Below, piece after piece: positions 17,353-26,646 of a stretch of 64,000 bases of DNA. This stretch comes from Betaproteobacteria bacterium Ga0077526 (GTDB lineage: Bacteria; Pseudomonadota; Gammaproteobacteria; Burkholderiales; Ga0077523), in the NCBI GenBank assembly GCA_001464765.1, contig LNDV01000030.1:62001-126000 (forward strand). Reading direction: 5' to 3'. The position numbers and the translations under genes were made by a program. The notes under the pieces were generated by a model, which saw only the letters and a program-made list of their open reading frames with translations, searched no databases and was not told the origin of the DNA. Every line of letters begins with the position of its first letter. Position 1 is the first letter of the stretch.

Positions 17353-18489
17353 TGCGGGGAGGTGCACCCACCCGCTCATCAGGCAGCGCGCGCTGCGGCT
17401 CATGAGCGCCCGTGTGACACTCCATTCGCCGTTCACGGCTTTCACTTCCGCGCCCACCGTCATCTTTCCGGAGGGATGACCGATGCGTACCCGCTCCGCG
17501 GCTCCCACTGCAGACGCGCGCGCCACCACCGACCCTGGGAGCGCTGCCGCCACAGCGAGGGCCACGGCGCCTGTCCCCGTGTACGCATGGTGCAGCACCC
17601 CCATCGAAAGGATGCGCGCGACGAGGTCCACGTCGTTCGCGCCGACAGCCTTGCCGGACGATGCCGTGTACGCCGCAGGCCGGGCCACGAACGACAGCTT
17701 GGGCGTGGCGGGCCGATCCCGCGTGGCGGCTTCGGGCGAAACGGCGAGTCCCATCCGAACCGCCGCATGGGCGCGGATGGCCTCGCACCGTGACAATAGC
17801 CCGGCGTCGCCATTGACGTCCGACTGGAGTTCCGTGCCGCGCAGGCCCAGATCTGCCGCTGCGATGAACACCGTAGGATTGCCGGCGTTGACCAGTGTCG
17901 TCTGGATCTCCCCGACGCCCGGCACGGTCAGGCGATCCACCACGTTGCCGGTCGGCAGCATGCTGCTCTCGCCGCCGCCGGGGTCCACGAACTCGAGCAG
18001 AATCTCCGAGCCGGGGAACGCAACGCCGTCCATCGTGAAATCGCCGGACTCCACCGCCTGACCCCCAGCCACGGGCACGTGCGCGACGATCTCCTTGCCG
18101 ATGTTGTCCTGCCACAGGCGCAGGCTCGCGACGCCATCCGCGGCTTTGACGAGTCCGGTTGCCAGCGCAAACGGTGCGACGGCGGTGGTGAGGTTTCCGC
18201 AGTTGCCCGACCAGTCGATGACCGGCCGGTCGATGGCGACAGCGCCGAACCGATATGCCACTGCGCAGCCGGGCTGCTCGGCGGGTCGCACGATCACGAC
18301 CTTGCTCGTGCTGGACGTCGCGCCGCCCATGCCGTCGATCTGTTTGCCGTAGGGATCGGGGCTGCCGATGAGTCTGAGGAGCAGCGCCTCGCGCGCCGCG
18401 GGCTCGCGGGGGAGGTCGGAATCGAGCAAGAACACGCCCTTGCTGGTTCCGCCGCGCCAGAACTGCGCGGGGATACGGAGAGTGGTCAT
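17350..18489 (-). CDS. PrpF-family isomerase (2-methylaconitate/4-oxalomesaconate type)
   Basis: A 379-residue protein of the PrpF family, which has the diaminopimelate-epimerase fold. Characteristic blocks are RGGTSKGVF (12-20), GGATSSTSKV (55-64), SGNCGNL (94-100) and a C-terminal HHAYTGTGAVALAVAA. Family members isomerise 2-methylaconitate in the AcnD-type methylcitrate cycle or related unsaturated acids in aromatic degradation. No prpB, prpC or acnD gene is nearby, so the substrate is open and the symbol is not assigned. The stop codon is donated by a dispersed repeat. Confidence 0.88.
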   Translation of the reverse strand: MTTLRIPAQFWRGGTSKGVFLLDSDLPREPAAREALLLRLIGSPDPYGKQIDGMGGATSSTSKVVIVRPAEQPGCAVAYRFGAVAIDRPVIDWSGNCGNLTTAVAPFALATGLVKAADGVASLRLWQDNIGKEIVAHVPVAGGQAVESGDFTMDGVAFPGSEILLEFVDPGGGESSMLPTGNVVDRLTVPGVGEIQTTLVNAGNPTVFIAAADLGLRGTELQSDVNGDAGLLSRCEAIRAHAAVRMGLAVSPEAATRDRPATPKLSFVARPAAYTASSGKAVGANDVDLVARILSMGVLHHAYTGTGAVALAVAAALPGSVVARASAVGAAERVRIGHPSGKMTVGAEVKAVNGEWSVTRALMSRSARCLMSGWVHLPA

Positions 18490-18666
18490 GGAATCGGAAA
18501 CGTGGGTGGAGAGCAGGCGTGGCGATTATGCCCGCCGTTTGAGTTTGCGCCGCAACCGGCATACGCTTGCCCGAAGCAGGCCTGCCCGGTCAGCGCGGTT
18601 GCCACGGCGTGTGACAAGCCAACTGCCCCGGCCGTCGCCCCCACGAACGCACACGGAGAGCATCCC

Positions 18667-19068
18667 TTGAACAGTCAGATTGCGATGCAGCCCGGCCTGG
18701 AGGCCACGGTGGAACTCGTGGTGGGCCCGCAACACCTTGCGGCGGCACTCGGCAGCGGTGCCGTGGCGGTGTATTCCACGCCTTCGATGATCGCCCTGAT
18801 GGAGAACGCGGCCGCCGAGTGCGTGGCCAAGGCACTTCTCGACGGTCAGACCACCGTCGGTACGCGCGTGGACATCCAGCATCTCGCCGCCACGCCGCCC
18901 GGCATGCGCGTCCGCGCCTATGCCCGGCTCGTGAAGGTGCATGGCCGCCTGCTCGACTTCGAAGTCTGGGCCGAGGACGACGTGGAGCGCATCGGCGACG
19001 GCACCCACCAGCGCGCGGTGATCGACCGCGCCCGCTTCGAGCAGAAAGTTTCCGCGAAAGCGGTCTAG
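18667..19068 (+). CDS. Hotdog thioesterase of the fluoroacetyl-CoA thioesterase (FlK) type
   Basis: A 133-residue single-hotdog protein starting MNSQIAMQPGLEATVELVV. Thr38, Glu46 (in TPSMIALMENAAAE) and His72 (in VDIQHLAATPPG) are spaced 8 and 26 residues apart. These are the same intervals as the catalytic Thr42/Glu50/His76 of FlK. Most such genomic homologues act on unknown acyl-CoAs, so the actual ester is not known. The TTG start follows a GGAGAG site. It is 10 bases ahead of the LivK-type lipoprotein and probably co-transcribed with it. Confidence 0.82.
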   Translation: MNSQIAMQPGLEATVELVVGPQHLAAALGSGAVAVYSTPSMIALMENAAAECVAKALLDGQTTVGTRVDIQHLAATPPGMRVRAYARLVKVHGRLLDFEVWAEDDVERIGDGTHQRAVIDRARFEQKVSAKAV

Positions 19069-19078
19069 GAGAATCGCC

Positions 19079-20266
19079 ATGCCCCGTTTCACCCGACGTT
19101 CACTCGTTACCGTCGCCCTGCTGGCGTTGCTTGCGGGTTGCGGCAAGAAGGAAGAGCCGGCGCCCGCGCCCGCCGCAACGCCGGCCCCGGCGGCACCGCA
19201 GACCGAAACGGTGAAGCTCGGCTTCGCTGCGCCGCTGACGGGTGCGCAAGCCCACTACGGTGCGGACATGCGCAATGGCCTTACGCTCGCGATCGAAGAC
19301 GCGAATGCAGCCAGGCTCACCATCGGCGGCAAGGCCGTGCAGTTCGAACTCCTCGCCGAGGACGATCAGGCGGATCCTGCCAAAGGTACCGTCGTTGCAC
19401 AGAAGCTCGTCGATGCCGGCATCAGGGGCATGCTCGGCCACTTCAACTCGGGCACGAGCATTCCGGCCTCGAAGGTGTACGCCGATGCAGGCATCCCGCA
19501 GATCGCCATGGCTACCGCCCCTGCGTATACCGGCAGCGGCTACAAGACGACCTTCCGGATGATGACCAACGACGTGCAGCAGGGCAGCGTGCTTGGCCGC
19601 TACGTGGTGGAGAAACTCGCTGCCAAACGCCTTGCCGTGGTCGATGACCGCACGGCTTACGGCCAGGGCCTGGCCGACCAGTTCGAGGCGGCCGCCAAGG
19701 CCGCCGGCGCCGAGATCGTCCGGCGGGACTACACCGACGACAAGGCGAAGGATTTCTCCGCCATTCTCACCGCGCTCAAAAAGGCGAAGCCCGATGCCGT
19801 GTTCTTCGGCGGCGCCGACACGCAGGCCGCGCCGATGGCGAAGCAGATGCATCAGCTCGGCCTGAAGGCCCGGCTCTTCGGTGGCGAGATGGTGAAGAGT
19901 CCCAACTTCCTCAAGCTGGCAGGACCCGCGGCGGAAGGCGCCGTGGCGTCTCTCGCCGGTCTGCCCACGGCGCAGATGCCGGGCGGGACCGCCTATGCGG
20001 AGAAGTACAAGGCCCGATTCAATGCCGAGGTCGAGGTGTATTCGCCGTTCGCCTACGACGGCGCCATGACCCTCATCGAGGCGATGAAACGCGCGGACTC
20101 CACCGATCCGGCCAAGGTCCTGCCCGAACTTGCCAAGACCGAGCGCGCGGGCGTCACCTCGTCGACCATCGCGTATGACGAGAAGGGCGACCTCCGCGAA
20201 GGCACCATCACCGTGTACGAAGTGGCCGGCGGCGAGTGGAAGGTGATGGAGGCGGTGGGGAAATGA
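19079..20266 (+). CDS. Branched-chain-amino-acid-type ABC transporter substrate-binding lipoprotein
   Basis: A 395-residue LivK-like periplasmic binding protein. The N-terminus has a lipobox LLAGC (Cys21), then an Ala/Pro-rich linker. The type 1 binding fold follows with VKLGFAAPLTGAQAHYGADM, FNSGTSIPASKVYADAGIPQ, TYGQGLADQFEAAAKAAGA after a DDR turn, and SPFAYDGAMTLIEAM near the C-terminus. No permease or ATPase genes are adjacent, so it is an orphan receptor. The ligand could be an amino acid or another small organic compound. The ATG follows TAGGAGAATCGCC. Confidence 0.93.
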   Translation: MPRFTRRSLVTVALLALLAGCGKKEEPAPAPAATPAPAAPQTETVKLGFAAPLTGAQAHYGADMRNGLTLAIEDANAARLTIGGKAVQFELLAEDDQADPAKGTVVAQKLVDAGIRGMLGHFNSGTSIPASKVYADAGIPQIAMATAPAYTGSGYKTTFRMMTNDVQQGSVLGRYVVEKLAAKRLAVVDDRTAYGQGLADQFEAAAKAAGAEIVRRDYTDDKAKDFSAILTALKKAKPDAVFFGGADTQAAPMAKQMHQLGLKARLFGGEMVKSPNFLKLAGPAAEGAVASLAGLPTAQMPGGTAYAEKYKARFNAEVEVYSPFAYDGAMTLIEAMKRADSTDPAKVLPELAKTERAGVTSSTIAYDEKGDLREGTITVYEVAGGEWKVMEAVGK

Positions 20267-20452
20267 GCCCGGCCCACAGTGCGTCGGTTCGTCGCCGGAC
20301 GGGGGGCGGGAAAAGCATGCGAGACACGGCGAGCTGCCTCGGATGATCCGCCAACCGGCTGGCCATGCGTCACGACGGGCCACTGGTAAGACTCGCGCTC
20401 GTGCCGGGTCTGCCGCGGTCGCGCCGTTGCGGCAGGTCCGAGACCGTTCCCG

Positions 20453-21538
20453 CTATCGGCGTCCGAGTCGGTCCGCCTCTTCGATCGCACCAGCCAGGGC
20501 GGATTCGCTAGTGGGCGGCACCATGTTCTTCACGTAGGCCGCACGCGCCCACGAGACTTCGGCCATGAGCGGAATCACAGCCGCGGGATCGCCGGCGTAG
20601 CCGAGCTCACGCAGGGATGTCGGCAGGCCGACGCGTCGATAGAAAGCGATCATGTCGTCCACGAAATCCTGCGGTCGCTGCTCCAGCACCAATTGCACCA
20701 GAAGACCGAAAGCGACCTGTTCGCCGTGCAGGGCGCGGCCGGTCTCTTCCACGGCAGAAAGTCCGCGCGTCATGGCGTGGGAAATCGACAGGCCGCCGTT
20801 CTCGAACGCCAGCCCCGACAACAGGATGGTGGCTTCCACCGTGCGCTCGAACGCTTCGTTCGTCGCCTGGAGGCGAATGGCTTCTAGCGCGCCTTCCGCG
20901 TGGTTGCGAATGGCGCTGTAGCAGGCATCGGCGAGCAGCTCCGCAACATACGGCGGGCGGGCACCGTAGAAGTTGTCGCCGCCGGCCGCGAAGCATTGGG
21001 CGGATTCGAACTTCTTCGAGATGGCATCGCCGATGCCGGAAACGAAGAAACGTTCCGGTGCCGCGAGGATCACCGCCGTGTCCACGAGCACCACGTCCGG
21101 GTTGACGTTCATCCGCCGCACTTCCCGCAGCACATGCTGGTCGTCGTAGAGGATGGAAAGCCGGCTGGTCGGCGAGTCGTTGGACGCGATGGTAGGCAGC
21201 ACGACGAGCCGGGCGCCGATCGCGATGCATACGCCCTTGGCCGCATCGATGGCCTTGCCGCCGCCGGCACCGACGATCAATGCGGCGTCCGCGTCGCGCG
21301 CATGGACCGTGAGTCTGTCGATCTCCGCGGCGGTGCATTCCCCGCCGAACGGGGCGTAGTGGGGTTCGATGCCGGCAGCGCGAAAACTGGCGTCGATGCG
21401 ATCCCGAAGCAGCGACAGCACGACAGTGTCGGCGACCACCATCACGCGACGGCTGTAGGCGGCGGCCTCCGTGCCCAGGCGGTCGAGCGCCTGCGGTCCC
21501 TGGATGTATCGGTGAGGGGAACCAAAGATTCGAAGCAT
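20453..21538 (-). CDS. gldA: Glycerol dehydrogenase-like Fe-ADH family enzyme
   Basis: A 361-residue NAD-dependent metal alcohol dehydrogenase. It has the dinucleotide loop GAGGGKAID (90-98), the PTIASNDSPTSRLS segment, and metal ligands Asp171 in SGIGDA, His254 in SISHAMTRG and His271 in ALHGEQVAFG. These match GldA, which converts glycerol and dihydroxyacetone; other polyols are possible. A GAGGAA ribosome site precedes the ATG. It is convergent with the LivK gene; the 186-bp gap between them shows no clear terminator. Confidence 0.88.
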   Translation of the reverse strand: MLRIFGSPHRYIQGPQALDRLGTEAAAYSRRVMVVADTVVLSLLRDRIDASFRAAGIEPHYAPFGGECTAAEIDRLTVHARDADAALIVGAGGGKAIDAAKGVCIAIGARLVVLPTIASNDSPTSRLSILYDDQHVLREVRRMNVNPDVVLVDTAVILAAPERFFVSGIGDAISKKFESAQCFAAGGDNFYGARPPYVAELLADACYSAIRNHAEGALEAIRLQATNEAFERTVEATILLSGLAFENGGLSISHAMTRGLSAVEETGRALHGEQVAFGLLVQLVLEQRPQDFVDDMIAFYRRVGLPTSLRELGYAGDPAAVIPLMAEVSWARAAYVKNMVPPTSESALAGAIEEADRLGRR

Positions 21539-21697
21539 GGTGAAAGATTCCTCGGAAAGTGCTGCGTGACGTTCGCGGGTCGTGCCGCTGGCAAGCGGCC
21601 ACTACCCGTCGTCGGCCGGTTCGCGGCAGAATGTCTCCCGATTCTACGGCGTGAGTCCAGACCACGTGCACGCCAGATAGCTTCCAGGGGGATGACG

Positions 21698-22552
21698 ATG
21701 GCCGATGGTTTTCAGCACGCCCACGCCGATCTCGGCGACGTGCGATTGCACTATGTGACGGCAGGCTCGGGGCCGGCCGTCGTGCTGCTGCATGGCTGGC
21801 CGCAGACCTGGTACATGTGGCGCGACGTGATGCCGGGGCTGGCCGCCCGGTACCGCGTGATCGCGCCCGACCTGCGCGGTCTCGGTGATTCATCGCGGCC
21901 GGCGTCCGGTTACGACAAGAAGACCGTCTCGAACGATGTGTGGCGGCTCGTGCACGATGTGCTGGGGATCGACACGTTCTTTCTGGTGGGGCACGACTGG
22001 GGCGGCCCGACGGCGTTTTCCCTTGCCGCGCAACATGGGGACGCCGTGCGGCGGCTCGCCATCTTCGACGTGCCGGTACCCGGCGACGGTACCCCTGTGT
22101 TCTACAACAACCGATGGCACCACGGGCTCCACTGGGAGGCCGACCTCCCGGAGGCGCTGATCGCCGGTCGCGAGAATATCTATCTCGGACATTTCTATCG
22201 CAAGTGGGGCGCTCGTCCGGATGCCATTCCGGAGGACGCGCAGCGCGAGTACCTGCGTACCTATCGTCAGCCAGGTGCCATGACGGCAGGCTTCAACTTC
22301 TACCGCGCCATGCAGCAGGACGTGAAGGACAACGAAGCCTTCCTCGCGGCCGGCAAGCTGACGATGCCCGTGCTGTGCTGGGGTGGTGCCGCGAGTCGCG
22401 GGCGCGGTCCGCTCGCGCTCGAGTCGTGGCAGCGCGTGGCCTCCAACGTTCGCGGCGGCGTGGCCGAGGGTTGCGGCCACTGGATTCCCGAAGAGCGGCC
22501 CGACTGGGTGGTCGAGCAACTGCTGGCATTCTTCGGTGAGGACGCGGGCTGA
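21698..22552 (+). CDS. Alpha/beta hydrolase, epoxide-hydrolase-like
   Basis: A 284-residue protein with HGWPQ (33-37) and the nucleophile elbow GHDWGG (Asp100). An Asp nucleophile is typical of epoxide hydrolases and haloalkane dehalogenases. APDLRGLGDSSRP follows the usual strand pattern, and GCGHWIPEERP carries the likely catalytic His. The ATG at 21698 is best placed after AGGGGG; ATG 21692 is the alternative. Divergent from gldA, with 159 bases between them. Confidence 0.9.
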   Translation: MADGFQHAHADLGDVRLHYVTAGSGPAVVLLHGWPQTWYMWRDVMPGLAARYRVIAPDLRGLGDSSRPASGYDKKTVSNDVWRLVHDVLGIDTFFLVGHDWGGPTAFSLAAQHGDAVRRLAIFDVPVPGDGTPVFYNNRWHHGLHWEADLPEALIAGRENIYLGHFYRKWGARPDAIPEDAQREYLRTYRQPGAMTAGFNFYRAMQQDVKDNEAFLAAGKLTMPVLCWGGAASRGRGPLALESWQRVASNVRGGVAEGCGHWIPEERPDWVVEQLLAFFGEDAG

Positions 22553-22643
22553 CGGTGCGCCCGGACGATGCGATCCATGCCCCTTCGGCGAGCCGCGAAA
22601 CACCAGGGCAGAGGTCCTCGCGACTGTGCGAAAGGGGTGCTTC

Positions 22644-23102
22644 GTGGCGCTGAATGATCAAGGCGGAGAGGGCGCCAGGCCCGAAGCCGACCGGTTTCGC
22701 GAGATCACCCATCTGCGAGGGGACCTGGATCCCGGTCGCCGCTGGTTCATGGCGACGACGCTCGATCTGATCGTCTGGCTCGAAGATGAGGGGCGGCCGA
22801 AGAGCTTCCAGCTCTGCTACGACAAGCGCGGCGTCGAGAAGGTGCTTGCGTGGCATGCCGATCGGGGATTCGGTCACTGGAAGGTCGATTCGGGCGAGAG
22901 TTCTCCGCAAGGCCCCAAGCGCACGCCCATGCTCGGCAGCGCGGTGCCAGTGGATCTCGTCCGTCTCGAGGCCGAGTTCCTCGTTGCCGCGGTCCCCTTG
23001 CCGCTGGACATACGGCGATTCGTGGAGACCAAGCTCTTCGAAGCGAGGTCCTGCCCGTTGCCCCGGATTCAACTGGAGAACACGCAGGATGATGAACCCT
23101 GA
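22644..23102 (+). CDS. Hypothetical protein of 152 residues
   Basis: Not recognised. The reading frame starts at a GTG (22644) six bases after AAAGGGG. It is soluble in appearance, with WFMATTLDLIVWLEDEGRPK and FQLCYDKRGVEKVLAWHADR suggesting a compact alpha/beta domain, and LPLDIRRFVETKLFEAR as a helix. There is no signal peptide. The upstream alpha/beta hydrolase ends 91 bases before and the NTF2-like gene begins 42 bases after, so they may share a transcript. GC-rich codon use supports it as a real gene. Confidence 0.65.
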   Translation: MALNDQGGEGARPEADRFREITHLRGDLDPGRRWFMATTLDLIVWLEDEGRPKSFQLCYDKRGVEKVLAWHADRGFGHWKVDSGESSPQGPKRTPMLGSAVPVDLVRLEAEFLVAAVPLPLDIRRFVETKLFEARSCPLPRIQLENTQDDEP

Positions 23103-23144
23103 AATCAGCCCGTCTGACCGAACGGCATCGGGCGGGGTGGCCCC

Positions 23145-23543
23145 ATGACCACGCATCCGATCGACCGATGGCATGCCCTCGCGCGCAAACATGATGCTGC
23201 CGGCCTCGATGAGCTGCTTGCCGAAGACGCGGTGTTCCTGTCCCCGATCGTCCACACGCCGCAGCGTGGAAAGGCCGTCTGCAAGGCCTATCTGTCCGCC
23301 GCATTCGAGGTGTTCTTCCAGCCGAGCTTCCGATACGTTCGCGAGATCCGGGGGCTGTCCGACGCCATGCTGGAATTCGAGACCGAGATCGCGGGCATCG
23401 CCGTGAATGGCGTCGACATCATCCGGTGGAATGACGCGGGGCGCATCGTGGAGTTCAAGGTCATGGTCCGCCCGCTCAAGGCGATTCAGATCGTTCACGA
23501 GCGCATGGCGGCGATGCTCCAGGCCGCCGCGACGAAGGGTTGA
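23145..23543 (+). CDS. NTF2-like (SnoaL) family protein
   Basis: A 132-residue protein starting MTTHPIDRWHALARKHDAAG. It has the NTF2-fold pattern of helix, LDELLAEDAVFLSPIVHTPQ, a FEVFFQPSFRY segment and the strand pair AMLEFETEIAGIAVNGVDII. Its function is not predictable; such proteins act as small isomerases, hydrolases or binding domains. The gene overlaps the start region of the cytochrome gene that follows. Confidence 0.82.
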   Translation: MTTHPIDRWHALARKHDAAGLDELLAEDAVFLSPIVHTPQRGKAVCKAYLSAAFEVFFQPSFRYVREIRGLSDAMLEFETEIAGIAVNGVDIIRWNDAGRIVEFKVMVRPLKAIQIVHERMAAMLQAAATKG

Positions 23544-23551
23544 TCTTCGGC

Positions 23552-23947
23552 ATGTCGAAGAAGAAATCCCGCATCGTGTGGATCGTCGTGCTGGCCGTGT
23601 GCCTTGGCGGAGGACTCCATCACGCCGATCTCCTTCGGGCCGCGGTGGCCACGAACCCGGGGCTGCACTCGCCCGAATCGGTCGGCAGAGGCAGGGATCT
23701 CTACGTTCAGTACTGCCAGACTTGCCATGGCGCAGACGGCCGCGGCGGTGGCCCTTCGGCGGCTTCCCTGCCGACCCGCCCGGACGATCTCACGGTTATC
23801 GCGCCGCCGCCGTATTTTCCGGACGGTGTCGTGGCTTACCGCATCGCGCATGGCGTCGACGCGATGCCGGCGTACCAGGGCGTTCTGACACCGGAGCAGA
23901 CATGGGATCTCGTCAACTTCATCCGGTCGCTGCATCGAGAAGACTGA
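23552..23947 (+). CDS. Membrane-anchored or secreted monohaem c-type cytochrome
   Basis: A 131-residue protein with an N-terminal hydrophobic segment (SRIVWIVVLAVCLGGGL) that is either a signal anchor or a signal peptide. The haem motif is CQTCH in YVQYCQTCHGADGRGGGP. GVDAMPAYQGVLTPEQTWDLVNF provides the distal Met, typical of class I cytochrome c (cytochrome c6/cbb3-III-like). The ATG at 23552 is preferred over a TTG at 23540. The redox partner is unknown. Confidence 0.9.
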   Translation: MSKKKSRIVWIVVLAVCLGGGLHHADLLRAAVATNPGLHSPESVGRGRDLYVQYCQTCHGADGRGGGPSAASLPTRPDDLTVIAPPPYFPDGVVAYRIAHGVDAMPAYQGVLTPEQTWDLVNFIRSLHRED

Positions 23948-24071
23948 GCCTTGCTGCGCGAGGGTGGCGCCCCAGTGGCTTGTGCGAAGTCCGGGACCCA
24001 TGGCCATGTTTACCGGCGCATCGGCGCCGATGTCGACGCCGGGCACCGTTCCGGCCGGCTCGATCGCCTGC

Positions 24072-24761
24072 TTACGTTCGGGCACCCCGAGCAGGCCGGC
24101 GTCGCGACGCGACCGCGCCGACGCCCGCGAGCGCGAGCAGGCCGAATCCGGCGGGCTCCGACACCGGTCTCACCGTCGGATCCGACGACCCGAAGGTGAT
24201 GTTGTCGTAGCCGATCTGGTCCACCGTGCCGCCGAAGTCGATGGACTTCGCGACACCCGCAAAGTCCAGTCCGGCCGCACTCCAGTTGCAGAAATTGCCA
24301 CGCGGGTCGCCGCTGCAGGTGCCCGGGCTGCTGTTGATGCCCAGGACCAGTTCTCCGAGGAGTGCGCCGGCAGCGTTCTCTCCGGCATACACGCGCACGA
24401 CACCTTCGAAGCTCACGGAGGTGTAGAAGAACGAGAAGCCGTTGGTGAAACCGGGGGCGTAATTCAGGATGGCGGTCCCGTTCAGAAAATACATGGTGGT
24501 CGAAGGCGTGGGTTCGTTCGCGAAGTTGCCGAACCCCCCTTCATCCTCGTCGACGAGACCCAGCGCGTTGCTGCCGAAGCGGACACCGTAGTTCACGCCC
24601 GAGTTGCCCTGGGAGTCGGTGCCGCCGTTGTAGAAGTCGAGGATCTGCGCGTTGTTTCCCACCCCCTCGAAGGTCAGGGTGAAGGGCGCGGCATGGACTG
24701 CCGCGGAGCAAGTCGCGGTCATGGCGACGGCGGTGAGGATGCGATGAATCTTGTTCGACAT
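24072..24761 (-). CDS. PEP-CTERM sorting-domain protein
   Basis: A 229-residue secreted protein with signal peptide ending CSAAVHA before APFTLTFEG. It ends in a PEP-CTERM tripartite tail: VSEPAGFGLLALAGVGAVAS then RRRPARG, with SEP in place of PEP. Exosortase (EpsH/XrtA) recognises such tails and removes them during export in EPS-making bacteria. The central region is Gly/Asn/Phe-rich beta structure without a known enzyme domain. The start follows ACAGGAGACCACC. No exosortase gene lies in the window. Confidence 0.9.
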   Translation of the reverse strand: MSNKIHRILTAVAMTATCSAAVHAAPFTLTFEGVGNNAQILDFYNGGTDSQGNSGVNYGVRFGSNALGLVDEDEGGFGNFANEPTPSTTMYFLNGTAILNYAPGFTNGFSFFYTSVSFEGVVRVYAGENAAGALLGELVLGINSSPGTCSGDPRGNFCNWSAAGLDFAGVAKSIDFGGTVDQIGYDNITFGSSDPTVRPVSEPAGFGLLALAGVGAVASRRRPARGART

Positions 24762-25030
24762 GGTGGTCTCCTGTCACTGAGCGGATGATTCGTGGGCGCG
24801 CGGGATGCTCGAGTGCACCCCGGTCGTACCGCTCGACTGCCAAGCGGGCACTCGGCAAATCGACGTGAGGAAGTCTGCCGGCGCCTGCCGGACGTCACCA
24901 TCAGCCTTTGGGACTACGCTTGACCCTCCGGGAGGGCGGGGCCGCGATGCCGTCCCCGGTGAGCCTGCGGTTGCCGCTCCCCGCCTGCGATGCCACACTC
25001 CGGCTTCATGCCCACCCCACCGAGACGCCC

Positions 25031-25624
25031 ATGAACGCGCATGCCACCTTCACCCGCATGGAACACAGCACCAAGGAAGACTGGGACATCATCACCGGCG
25101 AGTTCATGAAGATCTCGAAGACGCTGCCCGATCGCGTCCTTGCGCACCTGCTTCTGCTGGATGGGGATACGGGCGGGTTCGCGGTGGACCGTCTCACGCA
25201 CAGCCTGCAGACGGCGACGCTGGCGCTGAAGGACGGACGGGACGAGGAGTACGTCGTGTGCGCTCTGCTGCACGACATCGGCGACACGCTGGGCAGCTAC
25301 AACCATCCGGACGTCGCCGCGGCCATCCTCAAGCCCTTCGTGGGCGAAGCCAACCTCTGGATGGTCGAGCACCACGGTATCTTCCAGGGCTACAACTTCT
25401 TCCATCACGTGGGGATGGACCGCAACATGCGCGACCGCTTCCGCGATCATCCGCATTTCGATCGCACGGCGGAGTTCATCGAGTTGTACGACAACCCTGC
25501 CTTTGATCCCGCCGGCGAGACGATTCCGCTCGCCGAGTTCGAGCCGATGGTCCGCAGGCTGTTCGCCGTGCCGCGCAACACCGTTTACCAGGCGGCGCTG
25601 GATGCCATGAAGGCTAGGGGCTGA
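25031..25624 (+). CDS. HD-domain protein (possible PhnZ/TmpB-like oxygenase or phosphohydrolase)
   Basis: A 197-residue protein with HD-superfamily metal ligands: His57 in RLTHSLQTA, His81-Asp82 in ALLHDIGD, His92 in SYNHPD and His114/115 in MVEHHGIF, and a later ELYDNPAFDP Asp. The layout with YNFFHHVG resembles small HD oxygenases of the PhnZ/TmpB/MIOX group that cleave C-P bonds or inositol, but it could equally be a phosphohydrolase. The ATG at 25031 is chosen; a longer in-frame form from 24908 would add a low-complexity leader. Divergent from the PEP-CTERM gene across 269 bases. Confidence 0.8.
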   Translation: MNAHATFTRMEHSTKEDWDIITGEFMKISKTLPDRVLAHLLLLDGDTGGFAVDRLTHSLQTATLALKDGRDEEYVVCALLHDIGDTLGSYNHPDVAAAILKPFVGEANLWMVEHHGIFQGYNFFHHVGMDRNMRDRFRDHPHFDRTAEFIELYDNPAFDPAGETIPLAEFEPMVRRLFAVPRNTVYQAALDAMKARG

Positions 25625-25710
25625 AAATGCGACTGCTACCCATGCCCTCCGCTCACGCGCAATAGCGCGCAGGGACTGCCCCGCTCTCCGCCCAGCCCCC
25701 GATTCCGACT

Positions 25711-26493
25711 GTGCCCGATCCCGCGAACGCTCTCGTCGTCACGCTGGAGCGACTGCTGTCACCAGCCGGCTTCCGACGCGTCGGACGTTCGACCGTGCTC
25801 GAGCGTTCGGAGGGCGGTGACCGACAGGTGGTCGGCCTTCGCAGTGGCCATAGCGGCGGAATGCGTGCGGTGTACTTCTTTCTGGCTTCGGGCGGAGCCG
25901 ATCCTTCGCACACCGAAGAGCTGTCACCGGTGGCGCCGTTCAAGAACACGTACTGGTGGCCCAGGCTGCTGTCCCCCGATGAGACGGCGAGTCTCGCGGT
26001 GCAGATCGAAACCGTGGTACTTCCTTTCTTTGTGGCGACGCCGTTGGAGCCTGGAGAGGCGGAGAAACGGATCGCGGTCTCCCTGGATGCTCTGCAGTCC
26101 GCCGAGCCGCCGTTCACGCGGACTGGGCTCACCTGGTGGCGCACGCGCGGGCCTATCATCGATCTGGTCGAGGCGGAACCGCTCGCGGAAGGGCGATTCG
26201 CCAACGTGTACGTGGCCGTGTGGCATGCGGATCTCGCAGCGGGTCTCGAAGGCCCGCTGCCCGAGGGTGTCACGCGCGTGGCATCGTGCACCGTAGGGGT
26301 CGGTGGTATCGATGCCGAACCCAACGCGACGCTCTTCTACCTGGGGCCGACCGGTACCGCGGCGACCCCGCTCGGTGCCGCCGATCTGCCCGCCGTGATT
26401 CTTCCCTACTTCGCCACGATTCGTTCCGTCGAGGATGTGCGCAACGCCATTCGGCCGGAGTATCGAAGCTACTACGCAGGTCCCTCGGAATGA
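25711..26493 (+). CDS. Hypothetical protein, perhaps DUF4304-like
   Basis: A 260-residue protein from a GTG at 25711. The N-terminus (NALVVTLERLLSPAGFRRVG followed by RSTVLERSEGGD) recalls DUF4304 proteins, in which an amphipathic helix is followed by GF-x-R-x-G. The middle is a beta-rich region and the C-terminus has VILPYFATIRSVEDVRNAI. No membrane or catalytic signature was seen. The family link is tentative. The ribosome site is poor, so the start is uncertain. Confidence 0.6.
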   Translation: MPDPANALVVTLERLLSPAGFRRVGRSTVLERSEGGDRQVVGLRSGHSGGMRAVYFFLASGGADPSHTEELSPVAPFKNTYWWPRLLSPDETASLAVQIETVVLPFFVATPLEPGEAEKRIAVSLDALQSAEPPFTRTGLTWWRTRGPIIDLVEAEPLAEGRFANVYVAVWHADLAAGLEGPLPEGVTRVASCTVGVGGIDAEPNATLFYLGPTGTAATPLGAADLPAVILPYFATIRSVEDVRNAIRPEYRSYYAGPSE

Positions 26494-26646
26494 TTCCTCA
26501 CACCCTGGCATCTGGCGACGAAACCGCGGAACGCGTCTGCGCTGTCGTGTACCCTCGGCACTTCGCGGCGGAGTGAATCGCCGCGCGCTTCCCGGACACT
26601 ATGACAGGCCGACAGCTTCGGCCGTCCCACCAAGAGGTCGTTCGCC

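Noticed and set aside
24762..25030. Possible riboswitch or sigma-54 promoter before the PEP-CTERM gene at 24072-24761
   Set aside because: No GEMM core was found. The nearest -24/-12-like string lacks GG at -24. Only short GC-rich repeats are present.
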